Of a stretch of DNA of 64,000 nt, positions 43,640 through 53,267 are shown in pieces. The DNA is taken from positions 62,001 through 126,000 of the forward strand of contig NZ_LN879503.1 of the NCBI RefSeq assembly GCF_001499655.1, read 5' to 3'. A program made the translations under genes and the position numbers. The notes beneath the pieces are model-generated. The model made no database searches, was not told the origin of the DNA, and saw only the letters and a list, made by a program, of their open reading frames with translations. How positions within the stretch are numbered: position 1 is the stretch's first letter; each line of letters begins with the position of its first letter. The stretch is from Candidatus Protochlamydia naegleriophila (GTDB lineage: Bacteria > Chlamydiota > Chlamydiia > Chlamydiales > Parachlamydiaceae).

Positions 43640-44326
43640 AAGTAAGGTTGTCTCAAAGTCGGCTTATACCTGTTTAGGAATAGACATAGAAGGAAAAAGC
43701 ATATTTTAGGACTTTGGATAGGAGAATCAGAAGGAGCTAAATTTTGGCTTAAGGTGTGCACTGAGTTGCAAAGCCTTGGAGTAAAAGATATCCTAATTGC
43801 TTGCATAGATGGCTTAAAAGCTATTCCAGATGCAATAAGAGCTCTTTTTCTAGAGGTGAAAATTCAGCTTTGTGTGATTCATATGATTAGTAATTCTATC
43901 AAATATATTCCAACAAAGCATGTAAAAGAATTCATGAACGACCTAAAAGCTATCTACGGAGCCACTACTTTGGATTTAGCTGAACACAATCTTGAGCGAT
44001 TGCAGCAAAAATGGGACGCCAGCTATCCTTTAGCAGTCAAGCCATGGGTATTTCATTGGGAAAATCTGAAAACGTTTTTTGAATTTTCTAATCAAATTCG
44101 TCGTATTATTTATACCACTAATGCTCTAGAATCCCTTCATAGGCAATTTAGAAAGGTCACTAAAAATAAGGCTGTTTTTCCCTCTGATGAAGCTTTATTT
44201 AAAATGCTTTTTTTAGCTGCCAGAGATATCTCTAAGAAAGGGACTATGCCGAATAGGGAATGTGAAACGGCTATTTCTCATTTAGCGCTTGCTTATGGGG
44301 ATAGGCTGGGTATAGCTAATAGCTAA
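43640..44326 (+). pseudogene. IS256-type transposase, C-terminal two thirds
   Basis: The frame includes SAYTCLGIDIEGKKHILGLW (with a one-base loss near 43705), GVKDILIACIDGLKAIPDAI (catalytic Asp) and RRIIYTTNALESLHRQFRKV (catalytic Glu). It is an IS256-family protein but a different subtype from the intact element at 46 kb. The N-terminal part is missing. Confidence 0.85.
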
Positions 44327-44445
44327 ACGATTTACACAGAAAAATTGACATACTCGGCTAGGATTTAAATTTTTATTTGATTTATCAAGAGACGAATATC
44401 GATCAACTAGTTTATCTGTTGATCGACATGAATGATTGATAAAAC

Positions 44446-45075
44446 TTAAGCGTATTGAACTTTCATAGTTTTTTTAATAGAAGCAGCTTTGTCTAAAATG
44501 TCTTTATCGTTTGCAGAAATACTTTGTTTGATAATGACTGATGTGACCGATGAAGAAGAACTTTGTAGGTAGTCAGCTAAAGTTTTAACATCTGTAATTG
44601 TCGCAAAACGTCGGAAATCACAGGTTTTAACATCTGAATTTGCTTTTAAATATTGAACGAAGGGTGATGTAGAAATAACATGGCAAGCTTTTTTTTCTAT
44701 TTCTATAGTAAAAGCCTCATCTAAACAATATTGAGATACCATTTCACTAGCTTTACTTGGATCTATTTTTTTACCAAATGTGGCAGCAAAAAGACCTGTA
44801 ATCAATACAGACGTTTTTGTGTCTAAATTTGCTTTACTAATCTTTGCTTTTTCTTGGCTAGCAAGAGCTCTTTCTTTAGCCAGTTTGAGTTCTGCTTCAG
44901 CTTGTTCTTTCTGTTGTGTATGAAGCGATAGTTTCTGTAAATTTGTTTCGAGTTCCTTCTTGTGAATCAGGTAAGAACGCAAAGTTCCTTTCATTTTAGT
45001 TTTAAGTTCATTAAGTTCATCCTCAGGAACTACTACTTGAGTTCTGCCATAACTACCAACAGTTGAAGATAACAT
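44446..45075 (-). CDS. Coiled-coil protein, unknown
   Basis: The 209-residue product has a long coiled coil at about 18-85 (DELNELKTKMKGTLRSYLIH, KEQAEAELKLAKERALASQE), then a helical C-terminal part with three cysteines. It has no signal peptide. Length, composition and isolation fit a secreted effector-like protein, as for the coiled-coil proteins further right, but there is no specific match. A ribosome-binding AAGGAAA lies before ATG 45075. Confidence 0.5.
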   Translation of the reverse strand: MLSSTVGSYGRTQVVVPEDELNELKTKMKGTLRSYLIHKKELETNLQKLSLHTQQKEQAEAELKLAKERALASQEKAKISKANLDTKTSVLITGLFAATFGKKIDPSKASEMVSQYCLDEAFTIEIEKKACHVISTSPFVQYLKANSDVKTCDFRRFATITDVKTLADYLQSSSSSVTSVIIKQSISANDKDILDKAASIKKTMKVQYA

Positions 45076-45367
45076 AACAATTTCCTTGTTAATTAGTGAA
45101 AGCTAGATGTTTTTTAAATATAAACTCTTAACCTATTCTTGATTAAGAAGTTTTCCAGCCTAGATCTTATTTGTCAAGAAAATTAATTAAAATAAATGCT
45201 TTGCTTTTTTTACGAATAAAAGTCAAAAATGCTATAATCATTAAAGTGCTCTCCGATTAAAAGAGACCATTTTTATAGCAGTAAATAAACTTGATCATAT
45301 TTTGTAAACACCTCTTATAGCATAAAAAACTTCGCTTAGATTTCTAATGGTGAGGAGGAGTTTGTTT

Positions 45368-46003
45368 ATGAATATTAATAATATTGGTTCGAATAGCTTC
45401 CGTCTACCAGATGATTCTTCAGGTCACTCATCCACATCCAATCTTTTAGGTTCTCTTAATCAAAAAGCCAGCTTTACAAAAGACAATATTGCCAACCTTC
45501 TTCATCACCCAGGATCTTTTTTTCTCTCGTTAACAGAAATTCCTTCGCAAGTTGATGATACAATCAAACCCGGTAAAGAACACGTTTACAAAGAAGGTAA
45601 GCTAGACGAAGTTGGAATTAATGGCGATCCAATTGATGATACTATAGATGATTTATGGAACGATGTCTTTGCTGCTAATGAAGAATCAGAGACGAATAAC
45701 GAAATAGCTAGTCAGGATCAAGACAATGTTCAAGAAAAAGAAATCTCCCATGATCACATTAGTGAATTAGTTGAACAAGATACAGCTAACAATGCGCAAA
45801 ACCTGGCACAGATACGCAACGATGTTTCAGAATTGAAAGATGATATGGTTAATTATACTTCTAGACATGGAATTGAAATAGATGAGCATCATTTAAACCA
45901 AGCAATTGAAAAGCATTTCATGAGTTTAGATGGGGTTGAAGGAGATATTATCAAAAGTTGTGGATTTGGAGATAAGATGAGCGTAACCTCAATGAAGTTT
46001 TGA
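45368..46003 (+). pseudogene. Unknown acidic protein truncated by IS256
   Basis: ATG 45368 is preceded by AGGAGG about 11 bases away. The original part is acidic and low in complexity (DDTIDDLWNDVFAANEESET, SQDQDNVQEKE). From about 45942 the frame runs into the IS256 end, which supplies the last 20 residues (GDIIKSCGFG...) and the stop. Beyond the IS a frame of 22 codons (ANYKHEGKFDENAKVINVES) at 47339-47407 may be the severed 3' end. The function is unknown. Confidence 0.55.
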
Positions 46004-47337
46004 GTACCAATCAAAAATTTCAAAAGAGGAACGCTCATGAAAGAGAATCTCATTTTAGAAGATAAAAATCGACCATCAATTGAATTTAAAAATTCTTTAG
46101 AGGAAGTGCTAAGAGAAGGAGCTAGAAAGCTTCTAGAGCAGGCGATTGAAAATGAAATTCAAGATTATATCGAACAATTTAAAGGACTTAAGACAGAAGA
46201 GAATAGAAGAGTTGTTACCCGTAACGGTTATCTACCAGAGCGCTTTATTCAAACGGGCATTGGCGAAGTCTTAGTTAAACAACCAAGAGTTCGAGATAAA
46301 AGAAAAGATCAGAAGTTCAGCAGTCAGATTTTGCCGCCTTATCTAAGGAGAACATCAAGCTTAGATGCTTTGATTCCAGCACTTTACCTTAAAGGAATCT
46401 CAACAGGTGATTTTGGGGAAGCATTAGAAGCTATCCTTGGAGAAAATGCTAAAGGGCTGTCGCCAACTAATATTGTTAGATTAAAGGAAGGCTGGGAAAA
46501 AGACTTTAAGGAATGGCAAGGAAGAGATTTAAGAGAGAAGCAGTATGTCTATTTTTGGGTAGATGGCATTTATTTTAACATTCGCTTAAGCGAAGATCGT
46601 CCTTGCCTTCTTGTGATCATTGGGGCGTTAGATAATGGTAAAAAAGAGCTTGTTGCCATTCATGATGGGGTAAGAGAGAGCAAGCTGTCCTGGAAAGAAG
46701 TGTTGCAGGATTTGAAGATAAGAGGGTTAAGTACTCCTCCTAAGCTAGCGATAGGAGATGGAGCGTTAGGATTTTGGGCAGCTCTAGAAGAAGAATTCAC
46801 AGAAACAAGCGAGCAAAGATGTTGGGTGCACAAAACAGCCAATGTTTTAGATAAGATGCCTAAGCGAGTGCAAACACACGCTAAAAAGCTGGTTCATGAT
46901 ATTTATATGGCCCCAACCAAACAAGAAGGCTTAAGAGCATTTGATGTTTTTATCAAGGTTTATGAGGCAAAATATCCGAAAGCTTGCGAGTGTTTATTAA
47001 AAGATAAGCAAGAGCTCATGACTTTTTATGATTTTCCAGCCATGCATTGGCAACATATCAGAACAACGAACCCAATTGAGTCGACATTTGCGACGATTCG
47101 GCATCGAACTAGGCAAACGAAAGGATGTGGATCAAGACTAGCAACTCTTACAATGGTCTATAAACTAGCAATCTCAGCAGAGAAGCATTGGAAACGATTA
47201 AAAGGTCATGAATTAATTAGCAAAGTCATCAAAGGGGTGCCATTTAAGGACGGAGAAGAAGTCAAAGATCAAGAGCAAATAGCGTAAAAATCAAAACAAA
47301 TTGAGGAACGCTCATACACAACTTTTGACAATATCTC
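45942..47337 (+). mobile_element. IS256-family element, apparently intact
   Basis: Ends GAGATATTATCAAAAGTTGT and inverse GAGATATTGTCAAAAGTTGT bound a single transposase gene. A clear target duplication is not visible. Other IS256 pieces at 35807 and 37098 derive from the same subtype. Confidence 0.85.
46037..47287 (+). CDS. IS256-family (Mutator-type) transposase
   Basis: The 416-residue product is full length for the family. The DDE residues are D176 (VYFWVDGIYF), D241 (LAIGDGALGFW) and E348 (RTTNPIESTFATIRHR), with the C-x2-H-type motif RCWVHKTANVLDKMPKR between the last two. AAAGAGGAACGCTC precedes the ATG. It is the only clearly complete and uninterrupted transposase of its type in the window, so the element may be active. 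Confidence 0.95.
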   Translation: MKENLILEDKNRPSIEFKNSLEEVLREGARKLLEQAIENEIQDYIEQFKGLKTEENRRVVTRNGYLPERFIQTGIGEVLVKQPRVRDKRKDQKFSSQILPPYLRRTSSLDALIPALYLKGISTGDFGEALEAILGENAKGLSPTNIVRLKEGWEKDFKEWQGRDLREKQYVYFWVDGIYFNIRLSEDRPCLLVIIGALDNGKKELVAIHDGVRESKLSWKEVLQDLKIRGLSTPPKLAIGDGALGFWAALEEEFTETSEQRCWVHKTANVLDKMPKRVQTHAKKLVHDIYMAPTKQEGLRAFDVFIKVYEAKYPKACECLLKDKQELMTFYDFPAMHWQHIRTTNPIESTFATIRHRTRQTKGCGSRLATLTMVYKLAISAEKHWKRLKGHELISKVIKGVPFKDGEEVKDQEQIA

Positions 47338-47520
47338 TGCCAATTACAAACACGAGGGTAAATTCGATGAAAATGCGAAAGTTATTAATGTAGAAAGCAA
47401 TAGGTAAGCTTTTTGATCAGGAAATTGTTATCCCACCATTAGTCCAGCGGACTGGTGTTTCATCAGATCCTGACATCGTTGGACAGGACGTGCCAGCTTA
47501 GTACTATCCGTTAGTCTGAG

Positions 47521-47570
47521 AGGGTATCTAGCAGTTGCTTTAAAAAGTAACATGATCACCTAGATACCCT
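47521..47570. repeat. Inverted repeat AGGGTATCTAG / CTAGATACCCT
   Basis: Perfect 11-base arms (47521-47531 and 47560-47570) flank a 28-base loop in the gene-free stretch 47408-47671. A similar CCTAGATAGCCTTTGGAG occurs near 25770. It may be part of a terminator for the convergent coiled-coil gene or a mobile-element end. Confidence 0.5.
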
Positions 47571-47671
47571 TTGAAGATTTTTTCGAGAGCAACGCGATCT
47601 TTCAGGCTAGCGGTTTTTGATTTTATAAGCGACTCGGGACAATCGCAACTAGCCACTCTCTTGCCATATCT

Positions 47672-49534
47672 CTATTTTTTTAAATTAATTAACCTGTTGA
47701 ATAAGTTATTCATACTTTCCAAGGGAAATCGAGAAAAGATTTTGAATAGATAATGGAGAATAGATATTGATTCTTTGGTTTGTATTGGCGCTTGTAAAGG
47801 ATAATGTGGCTCAGATACAAAAGGTTCTTGTCTAACAGAAATTTCTTGTTTTACTTCAAGGTTTTCTACTTGAATGTCTGTTACAATCACTTCTTCGTTT
47901 ACTTGTTCCTGCTCTGTGTCATCACTTTCTTCTACTTTAAGCAGAAGAGCTCTTTTTGCTCTTTCAACTACTCCAATATTTTCTTCTAGTTCTACAAAAA
48001 TTTGCTCTTCTATAGGCCTGATATCTGCTTCTAATTGATTCATTTCTATAGGATTCTGGGCTTGTAAGTTTGCTAATCTACTGATGTTTGTTTGTAATTC
48101 CCTAATCGCTATGGTACGCTCGGCTTGTGCTTTTTCTAATTGCCTAATGCCTATGCTATTTTTTGCTTGCGCGTTTTCTAATTCATCCTGTGCGCTTTTT
48201 AATTCATTCTGTGCGCTTTTTAATTTATGCACGTTTGTTTCTAATTTAACAATGTTTGTTTCTAATTCATGGACGTTTGTTTCTAATCGCGTAATGCCTA
48301 TGCTATTTTTTGCTTGCGCGTTTTCTAATTCATTCTGTGCGCTTTTTAATTCATTCTGTGCGCTTTTTAATTCATTCTGTGCGTTTTCTAATTCATTCTG
48401 TGCGCTTTTTAATTTATGCACGTTTGTGTCTAATTGAACAATGTTTGTTTCTAATTCATGGACGTTTGTTTCTAATTGCCTAATGCCTATGCTATTCTTT
48501 GCTTGTGCGTTTTCTAATTCATTCTGTGCGTTTTCTAATTCATTCTGTGCGCTTTTTAATTTATGCACGTTTGTTTCTAATTGAACAATGTTTGTTTCTA
48601 ATTCATGGACGTTTGTTTCTAATTGCCTAATGCCTATGCTATTCTTTGCTTGTGCGTTTTCTAATTCATTCTGTGCGCTTTTTAATTTATGCACGTTTGT
48701 TTCTAATTGAACAATGTTTGTTTCTAATTCATGAACGTTTGTTTCTAATTGCCTAATGCCTATGCTATTTTTTGCTTGTGCGTTTTCTAATTCATTCATC
48801 TCTCTACGACGCTCGGCTTGTGCGTTTTCTAATTCACCCATCTCTCTACGACGCTCAGTTTGCTCTATACGAATATAGGCTTGCACGCTTTTTAATTCAT
48901 CCATCTCTCTACGACGCTCGGTTTCTGCCTTTTCTAATCGCTGATATTGATTTTGCTGTTGACTAAGATCTTTATGGAGCTGTAGAATCGATTCTTCTAG
49001 TATCTTTTTGGATTCAAAATTTTCTTTATCTATTAATTTTTGCTTCTCTTTGTCTTTTTTCTTCTGTTTCTTTAATTTTTCGTTCATAGAAACATCCATA
49101 CTAGCTTGCAACTGCTTTATTATGCTAGCGATGTCAAAAGAAGTTTCCTGTTTAAAAGAAATTTGCGGCTGCTCTATAAATTCACTTAATTCAGTTGCTG
49201 TAGTACTACAAGAAACCACGTCATTTATTGCTTGCCGCTTTTTGATTTCTTTTCTTTTCATCTCTTTTATATGAGCTGAATTCATTTTTTTAAATTTACG
49301 ATATCTTTTAGAAGAGGCTATTGATTCACATAATGCAGGAATTGCTACATTTAATTGTGAAAAAGATTTAGAAAAAGAAGAGATAATGAGAACAGCTAAT
49401 TCTGTAAACCGCCTTGCATCAATACAAGACCTATCATCAGAATCTCGATATTTTTTCATGAAGTCTTCATAACTCATTTGTGTATAGTCAGAATTATAAA
49501 AGCGCTTAGCTTCTATAGCACAGTTGTTACGCAT
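47672..49534 (-). CDS. Large coiled-coil repeat protein A
   Basis: The 620-residue product has a unique N-terminus (1-100), a conserved module (103-201: INDVVSCSTTATELSEFIEQ ... MDVSMNEKLKKQKKKDKEK ... LEESILQL) shared with protein B, and an exact heptad-repeat coiled coil (about 205-490) made of 42-residue units (NELENAQ, AKNSIGI, RQLETNV, HELETNI, VQLETNV, HKLKSAQ) with one to four extra NELENAQ/NELKSAQ heptads. The C-terminal 110 residues are acidic, then end hydrophobic-basic (FKIFSRFPLESMNNLFNRLI). It is probably a long rod, either a surface, cytoskeletal or effector protein. Confidence 0.75.
   Translation of the reverse strand: MRNNCAIEAKRFYNSDYTQMSYEDFMKKYRDSDDRSCIDARRFTELAVLIISSFSKSFSQLNVAIPALCESIASSKRYRKFKKMNSAHIKEMKRKEIKKRQAINDVVSCSTTATELSEFIEQPQISFKQETSFDIASIIKQLQASMDVSMNEKLKKQKKKDKEKQKLIDKENFESKKILEESILQLHKDLSQQQNQYQRLEKAETERRREMDELKSVQAYIRIEQTERRREMGELENAQAERRREMNELENAQAKNSIGIRQLETNVHELETNIVQLETNVHKLKSAQNELENAQAKNSIGIRQLETNVHELETNIVQLETNVHKLKSAQNELENAQNELENAQAKNSIGIRQLETNVHELETNIVQLDTNVHKLKSAQNELENAQNELKSAQNELKSAQNELENAQAKNSIGITRLETNVHELETNIVKLETNVHKLKSAQNELKSAQDELENAQAKNSIGIRQLEKAQAERTIAIRELQTNISRLANLQAQNPIEMNQLEADIRPIEEQIFVELEENIGVVERAKRALLLKVEESDDTEQEQVNEEVIVTDIQVENLEVKQEISVRQEPFVSEPHYPLQAPIQTKESISILHYLFKIFSRFPLESMNNLFNRLINLKK
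48090..48900. repeat. 21-bp/126-bp tandem repeat region in protein A gene
   Basis: Units of 126 bp (six heptads) recur about four times, separated by variable numbers of 21-bp heptad units (e.g. TTTTTAATTCATTCTGTGCG type). All changes keep the reading frame. Copy-number variation by slippage or unequal crossing over is expected. Confidence 0.9.
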
Positions 49535-49583
49535 TAATAGACTCCATTTGAAAACTATATAAAAATTTTATCATTAAATTTAT

Positions 49584-49676
49584 GGCTCTGTGTTAAATAA
49601 ATCAACTTAAGTTATTGATAATCTGTAATTTTTTCACTCATATCCACAATTTTAAATTGATTTATTCAACAAAGCC
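49584..49676. mobile_element. Diverged miniature element of the GGCTGTGTTG family
   Basis: Ends GGCTCTGTGTTAAATAAATC and inverse GGCTTTGTTGAATAAATCAA bound 93 bp. The middle keeps ACTTAAGTTATTGATAATCTG like the 92-bp copies. It sits between the two coiled-coil genes. Confidence 0.85.
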
Positions 49677-49713
49677 ATTTCAATATACTCTAGCAAAGAA
49701 TAAAATTAATCTT

Positions 49714-51651
49714 TTATCTTCTTCGTCCAAAAATATTGAATAAACTCCAAAACCATGAAGGTTGCGTCATTGAATTTACTTTAGATGTCAGTAAACCTAC
49801 TTTTTGCTCGTTTGTTAAGTTCTGATACTGATCAAAAGGAATACCATTTTCTTTCAAAGCCTGATTAATTCTTAGGCTGTAGGCATCTATAATTTTGTCT
49901 AATTTGTCTTTGTGAGAAAGATTGATATATGCATCTTGTTGAAGGCCAAAACTTTGTAGTATTTGGTCTACATTTAAATCTTGCGTTTCAAGAGCGATAT
50001 TCAATAGAAGATTCGTATTTCGGTTGCGTTCTATTAGAGCCTGATTAGCAGATGTAAGATTTTCTATTCTTTCATCTCTATTTTCTACTCTTCGGTTTAA
50101 AACGTCTGCTCGGTTAGTTTCAGAAATTAGTCGACGGTTTAAATTTGCATTCTGCGTAGTTAAATTATTGATTGTCGCAGTATGTTCTAATTTTTGTTGC
50201 TCTAAAGCAATTATTTGATTATTAAAATCAAGCATAGTCCTAGCATCTGTTAGAGCTTGCGAAGTTAAATTATATATTGTGCTCGCATCGGTTCTAGTCT
50301 GCTGGCTTAGAGCTGTATTCCGTTGGCTTAGAGCTGTGTTCTGTTGGCTTAGATTATCAACTTCGTTATTCAAATTACCTATTCTGGTATCTTTATCAAC
50401 AATCTCCAGGTTCAAATTGCTTATTGTGTTAGCATCAGTTCTAGTCTGTTGGCTTAGAGCTGTGTTCTGTTGATTTAGAGCTGTATTCTGTTGATTTAGA
50501 GCTGTATTCTGTTGATTTAGAGCTGTATTCTGTTGGCTTAGATTATCAACTTCGTTATTCAAATTACCTATTTTAGTATCTTTATCAACAATCTCCAGAT
50601 TCAAATTGCTTATTGTGTTAGCATCAGTTCTAGTCTGTTGGCTTAGAGCTGTGTTCTGTTGATTTAGAGCTGTATTCTGTTGGCTTAGATTATCAACTTC
50701 GTTATTCAAATTACCTATTCTGGTATCTTTATCAACAATCTCCAGGTTCAAATTGCTTATTGTGTTAGCATCAGTTCTAGTCTGTTGGCTTAGAGCTGTG
50801 TTCTGTTGGCTTAGATTATCAACTTCGTTATTCAAATTACCTATTTTAGTATCTTTATCAACAATCTCCAGATTCAAATTGCTTATTGTGTTAGCATCAG
50901 AAGCAACTTTTTCTTTTAATTCAATGTTATCTTTACTTAGCTTCAGATTTTCGCTTTCTAAATATTGCTTTAGGCTCTCTAATTTTTCATTTCGATTTTT
51001 CAACTCAGTATTGTCATTGAGAATTTGTTTATTTTGATTTTCTAACTTATTAAAATTTGTTTCTAATCGCTGATATTGATTTTGCTGTTGACTAAAATCT
51101 TTATGAAGTTGACTAAAATCTTTATGAAGTTGACTATGATCTTTACGGAGCTGTAGAATCGATTCTTCTAGTATCTTTTTGGATTCAAAATTTTCTTTAT
51201 CTCTTAATTTTCGCTTCTCTTTGTCTTTTTTCTTCTGCTTCTTTAATTTTTCGTTCATAGAAACATCCATACTAGCCTGCATCTGCTTCATTATGCTAGC
51301 GATGTCAAAAGAATTTTCTTGTTTGAAAGAAATTTGCGACTGCTCTATCCCCTCACTTAATTCAGTTGTTGTAGTACTACAAGAAATTACATCATTTATT
51401 TCATCATCACTATATTGCTCAAAAAGATATATACCACGTGATTTTAAAGCTCCCTCACTATTACTAGCCGAAGATTCGATTCGATCTCCTAGTGATAATC
51501 CAATCTTTGATATTAATCCATCTTGAGAAACGATCTCCTGCGTTTGCTCAACTCCTTCAATTAAGCGACGACTTGTAGGAGGGACTTTTTCAGCTTCGTT
51601 GCTAGTGCTAAGATAATCATCTTTAATTCTAGTCCCTATAGTATCTACCAT
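49714..51651 (-). CDS. Large coiled-coil repeat protein B
   Basis: The 645-residue product has a unique N-terminus (1-84), the module shared with protein A (85-197), then a coiled coil with exact 42-residue units (DANTISN, LNLEIVD, KDTKIGN, LNNEVDN, LSQQNTA, LSQQTRT) repeated four to five times with extra LNQQNTA heptads, and a distinct C-terminal domain from about 500 (EHTATINNLTTQNANLNRRL ... QDLNVDQILQSFGLQQ) ending SWFWSLFNIFGRRR. The asparagine- and glutamine-rich core suggests an extended rod. It probably arose with A by duplication of the module plus independent repeat growth. Confidence 0.75.
   Translation of the reverse strand: MVDTIGTRIKDDYLSTSNEAEKVPPTSRRLIEGVEQTQEIVSQDGLISKIGLSLGDRIESSASNSEGALKSRGIYLFEQYSDDEINDVISCSTTTTELSEGIEQSQISFKQENSFDIASIMKQMQASMDVSMNEKLKKQKKKDKEKRKLRDKENFESKKILEESILQLRKDHSQLHKDFSQLHKDFSQQQNQYQRLETNFNKLENQNKQILNDNTELKNRNEKLESLKQYLESENLKLSKDNIELKEKVASDANTISNLNLEIVDKDTKIGNLNNEVDNLSQQNTALSQQTRTDANTISNLNLEIVDKDTRIGNLNNEVDNLSQQNTALNQQNTALSQQTRTDANTISNLNLEIVDKDTKIGNLNNEVDNLSQQNTALNQQNTALNQQNTALNQQNTALSQQTRTDANTISNLNLEIVDKDTRIGNLNNEVDNLSQQNTALSQRNTALSQQTRTDASTIYNLTSQALTDARTMLDFNNQIIALEQQKLEHTATINNLTTQNANLNRRLISETNRADVLNRRVENRDERIENLTSANQALIERNRNTNLLLNIALETQDLNVDQILQSFGLQQDAYINLSHKDKLDKIIDAYSLRINQALKENGIPFDQYQNLTNEQKVGLLTSKVNSMTQPSWFWSLFNIFGRRR
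50279..50910. repeat. 126-bp tandem repeats with 21-bp insertions in protein B gene
   Basis: Five near-identical blocks begin TTGTGTTAGCATCAGTTCTA and contain one to four copies of a 21-bp unit (TGTTGATTTAGAGCTGTATTC type). The 42-residue period equals that of protein A although the sequences differ. Confidence 0.9.
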
Positions 51652-51731
51652 ACACTTATCCTTTTAATTTACTAACTAAATTGAAAAAAATATCTTAAAT
51701 TTTTGGAAATCAATAAAGCTTATCACATCTT

Positions 51732-51766
51732 ATCAATGGCTTAAGTTCATTTATACAGCACCAGGT
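51732..51766. mobile_element. Half of a miniature element
   Basis: TTATCAATGGCTTAAGTTCA followed by TTTATACAGCACC resembles one end of the 92-bp family. The other end is absent. Confidence 0.6.
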
Positions 51767-51844
51767 TTGATAACGCAGAAATAACAAAGAAAGCTATCCT
51801 AAATAAAATATCTTTATTTAAAAAGAAAATTTGTTAGATAAACC

Positions 51845-52172
51845 CCAAAAATCGGTAGTCCTAAATAGGTATTGATTTTAAGACGTTAGGCGAGTAAATA
51901 TAGCTCTACCATCGGAGCATTTATGAAGATATCTGTCCTTACAGCCAATCACTCACAGCTCGAAAAATGGATCAACTTCTCAAGGAAAAGAGAAATTTCA
52001 ATGTCTTTCTTGTTTAAAGCAATTTCTCGAAGATCCTCAAAATAAAATTATTTCACAAGGCTCCAAAAAAAGAATTCGAAGATCTCTTATAGATAAGGGT
52101 ATCTCTAGAGGGTATTTACTGATCAAGATCTTTATTTGTGATTATAATGATAATTTGAAATCACTACCTGTT
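51845..52172 (+). mobile_element. IS1-like element, internally deleted
   Basis: It starts GGTAGTCCTAAATAGGTATT and ends AATTTGAAATCACTACCTG. The plus strand keeps pieces of the zinc-finger/HTH part (NGSTSQGKEKFQCLSCLKQF, DPQNKIIS, RIRRSLI) and of the C-terminal end. The DDE domain is missing. Confidence 0.75.
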
Positions 52173-52237
52173 TTTCAACCTTTGCAAAAAATTTCAGTAA
52201 GTTTAAATTTTACTCCAATTCATGAAAATAAAACAGT

Positions 52238-53133
52238 GAACCTATCCCGATAATGCAATTTTTTAAGGAATAGATTATCTTTCTCTTATTTTCGTTGAAA
52301 ATCAGAGGAAGAGATGAAGGGAATCGATTTGAAGGATTGAGTCACGATCAATGGCAAGTATTAGAAATATTTTTGCCTAGAAAACCTGAAAATAGAGGAA
52401 AAGGTAAGCCTCATACTCCCTGGAGAGAGGTGTGCAATAAGCCTTCTATGGATTTTGATTATGGAGCGAGGTGATGCGATTTGCTAAAAGCAGATCAGTG
52501 GGCTTCAAGATCAGCAACTCATAGATGGTTAGGAATTTGGTAAGCAAATGGGACACTAGAAAAGATGTTTGCGACTGTTAGAGAGCAAGCGGAGCTTCAA
52601 AGTCTGCTCAATTTTGAAAGACTAGCTGCAGATGGTTTTTTTTCAGCAGGCAATAGAGGAGGCCGGTTGATTGATTATGGTTATAAAGGAAAAGGCGTTA
52701 CAACTCATCTACTGACAGAATCTCATTAACTTTGAAGTGACCTCAGCTAAAGGGGACGAAAGGCAACAGGTGGATAAGCTCCTAGATGGGATTGAAGAAT
52801 TTACTCATCAAAGATATGTGCTAAACGGATTGATTCCTATTTTTGAAGCACATAAAAGATATGATGCTGAAGAGCTTAGAGATAAATTACTTGAAAGGAA
52901 AATTTTTCCTTTTATTCCTTATAGAAGAATAGGCGCGCTAAAAAGCTGAGAAAATTATTTGCAGCTTAGCCAAATTCAGGTGGAAAATTGAGAGGCTATT
53001 TCTTGGTTACAAAGAAAATTTAGGCGACTTGTTGTTCGCTGGGAAAGACGTCTTTGTTATTAGAAAGACTTTTTAACATTTAGTCTTATCTTCTTCTCGA
53101 TAGACAAGCTTAAAATATTATCGGGATAGGTTC
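52238..53133 (+). mobile_element. IS5-type element with decayed transposase (896 bp)
   Basis: Ends GAACCTATCCCGATAATGCA and inverse GAACCTATCCCGATAATATT are good inverted repeats. The transposase frame (52315-53050) is broken by several stops and shifts but keeps HTPWREVCN, DGFFSAGNRGGRLIDYGYKG and ISWLQRKFRRLVVRWERRL. It is the parent type of the chimera at 38513. Confidence 0.85.
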
Positions 53134-53267
53134 GTGTGCCAGTAAAGAGATGAAATGTCTTAAAAAAAATTAAATTGATCTTCTGAAATTAAGAATTCAA
53201 GTATAGAATGACATTTTTAATAAAAATCTCAACGAATAGTAATAAACAAATAGGTTAAAATCAGGAA

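Noticed and set aside
48084-48437. Plus-strand frames over the repeats of coiled-coil gene A (and 50279-51037 over gene B)
   Set aside because: They are antisense shadows of the heptad repeats: low-complexity translation, no ribosome-binding site, and the minus-strand frames are far longer and structured.
48090-50910. CRISPR array
   Set aside because: The repeats are contiguous, coding, in multiples of 21 bp and without unique spacers; they encode coiled-coil heptads.
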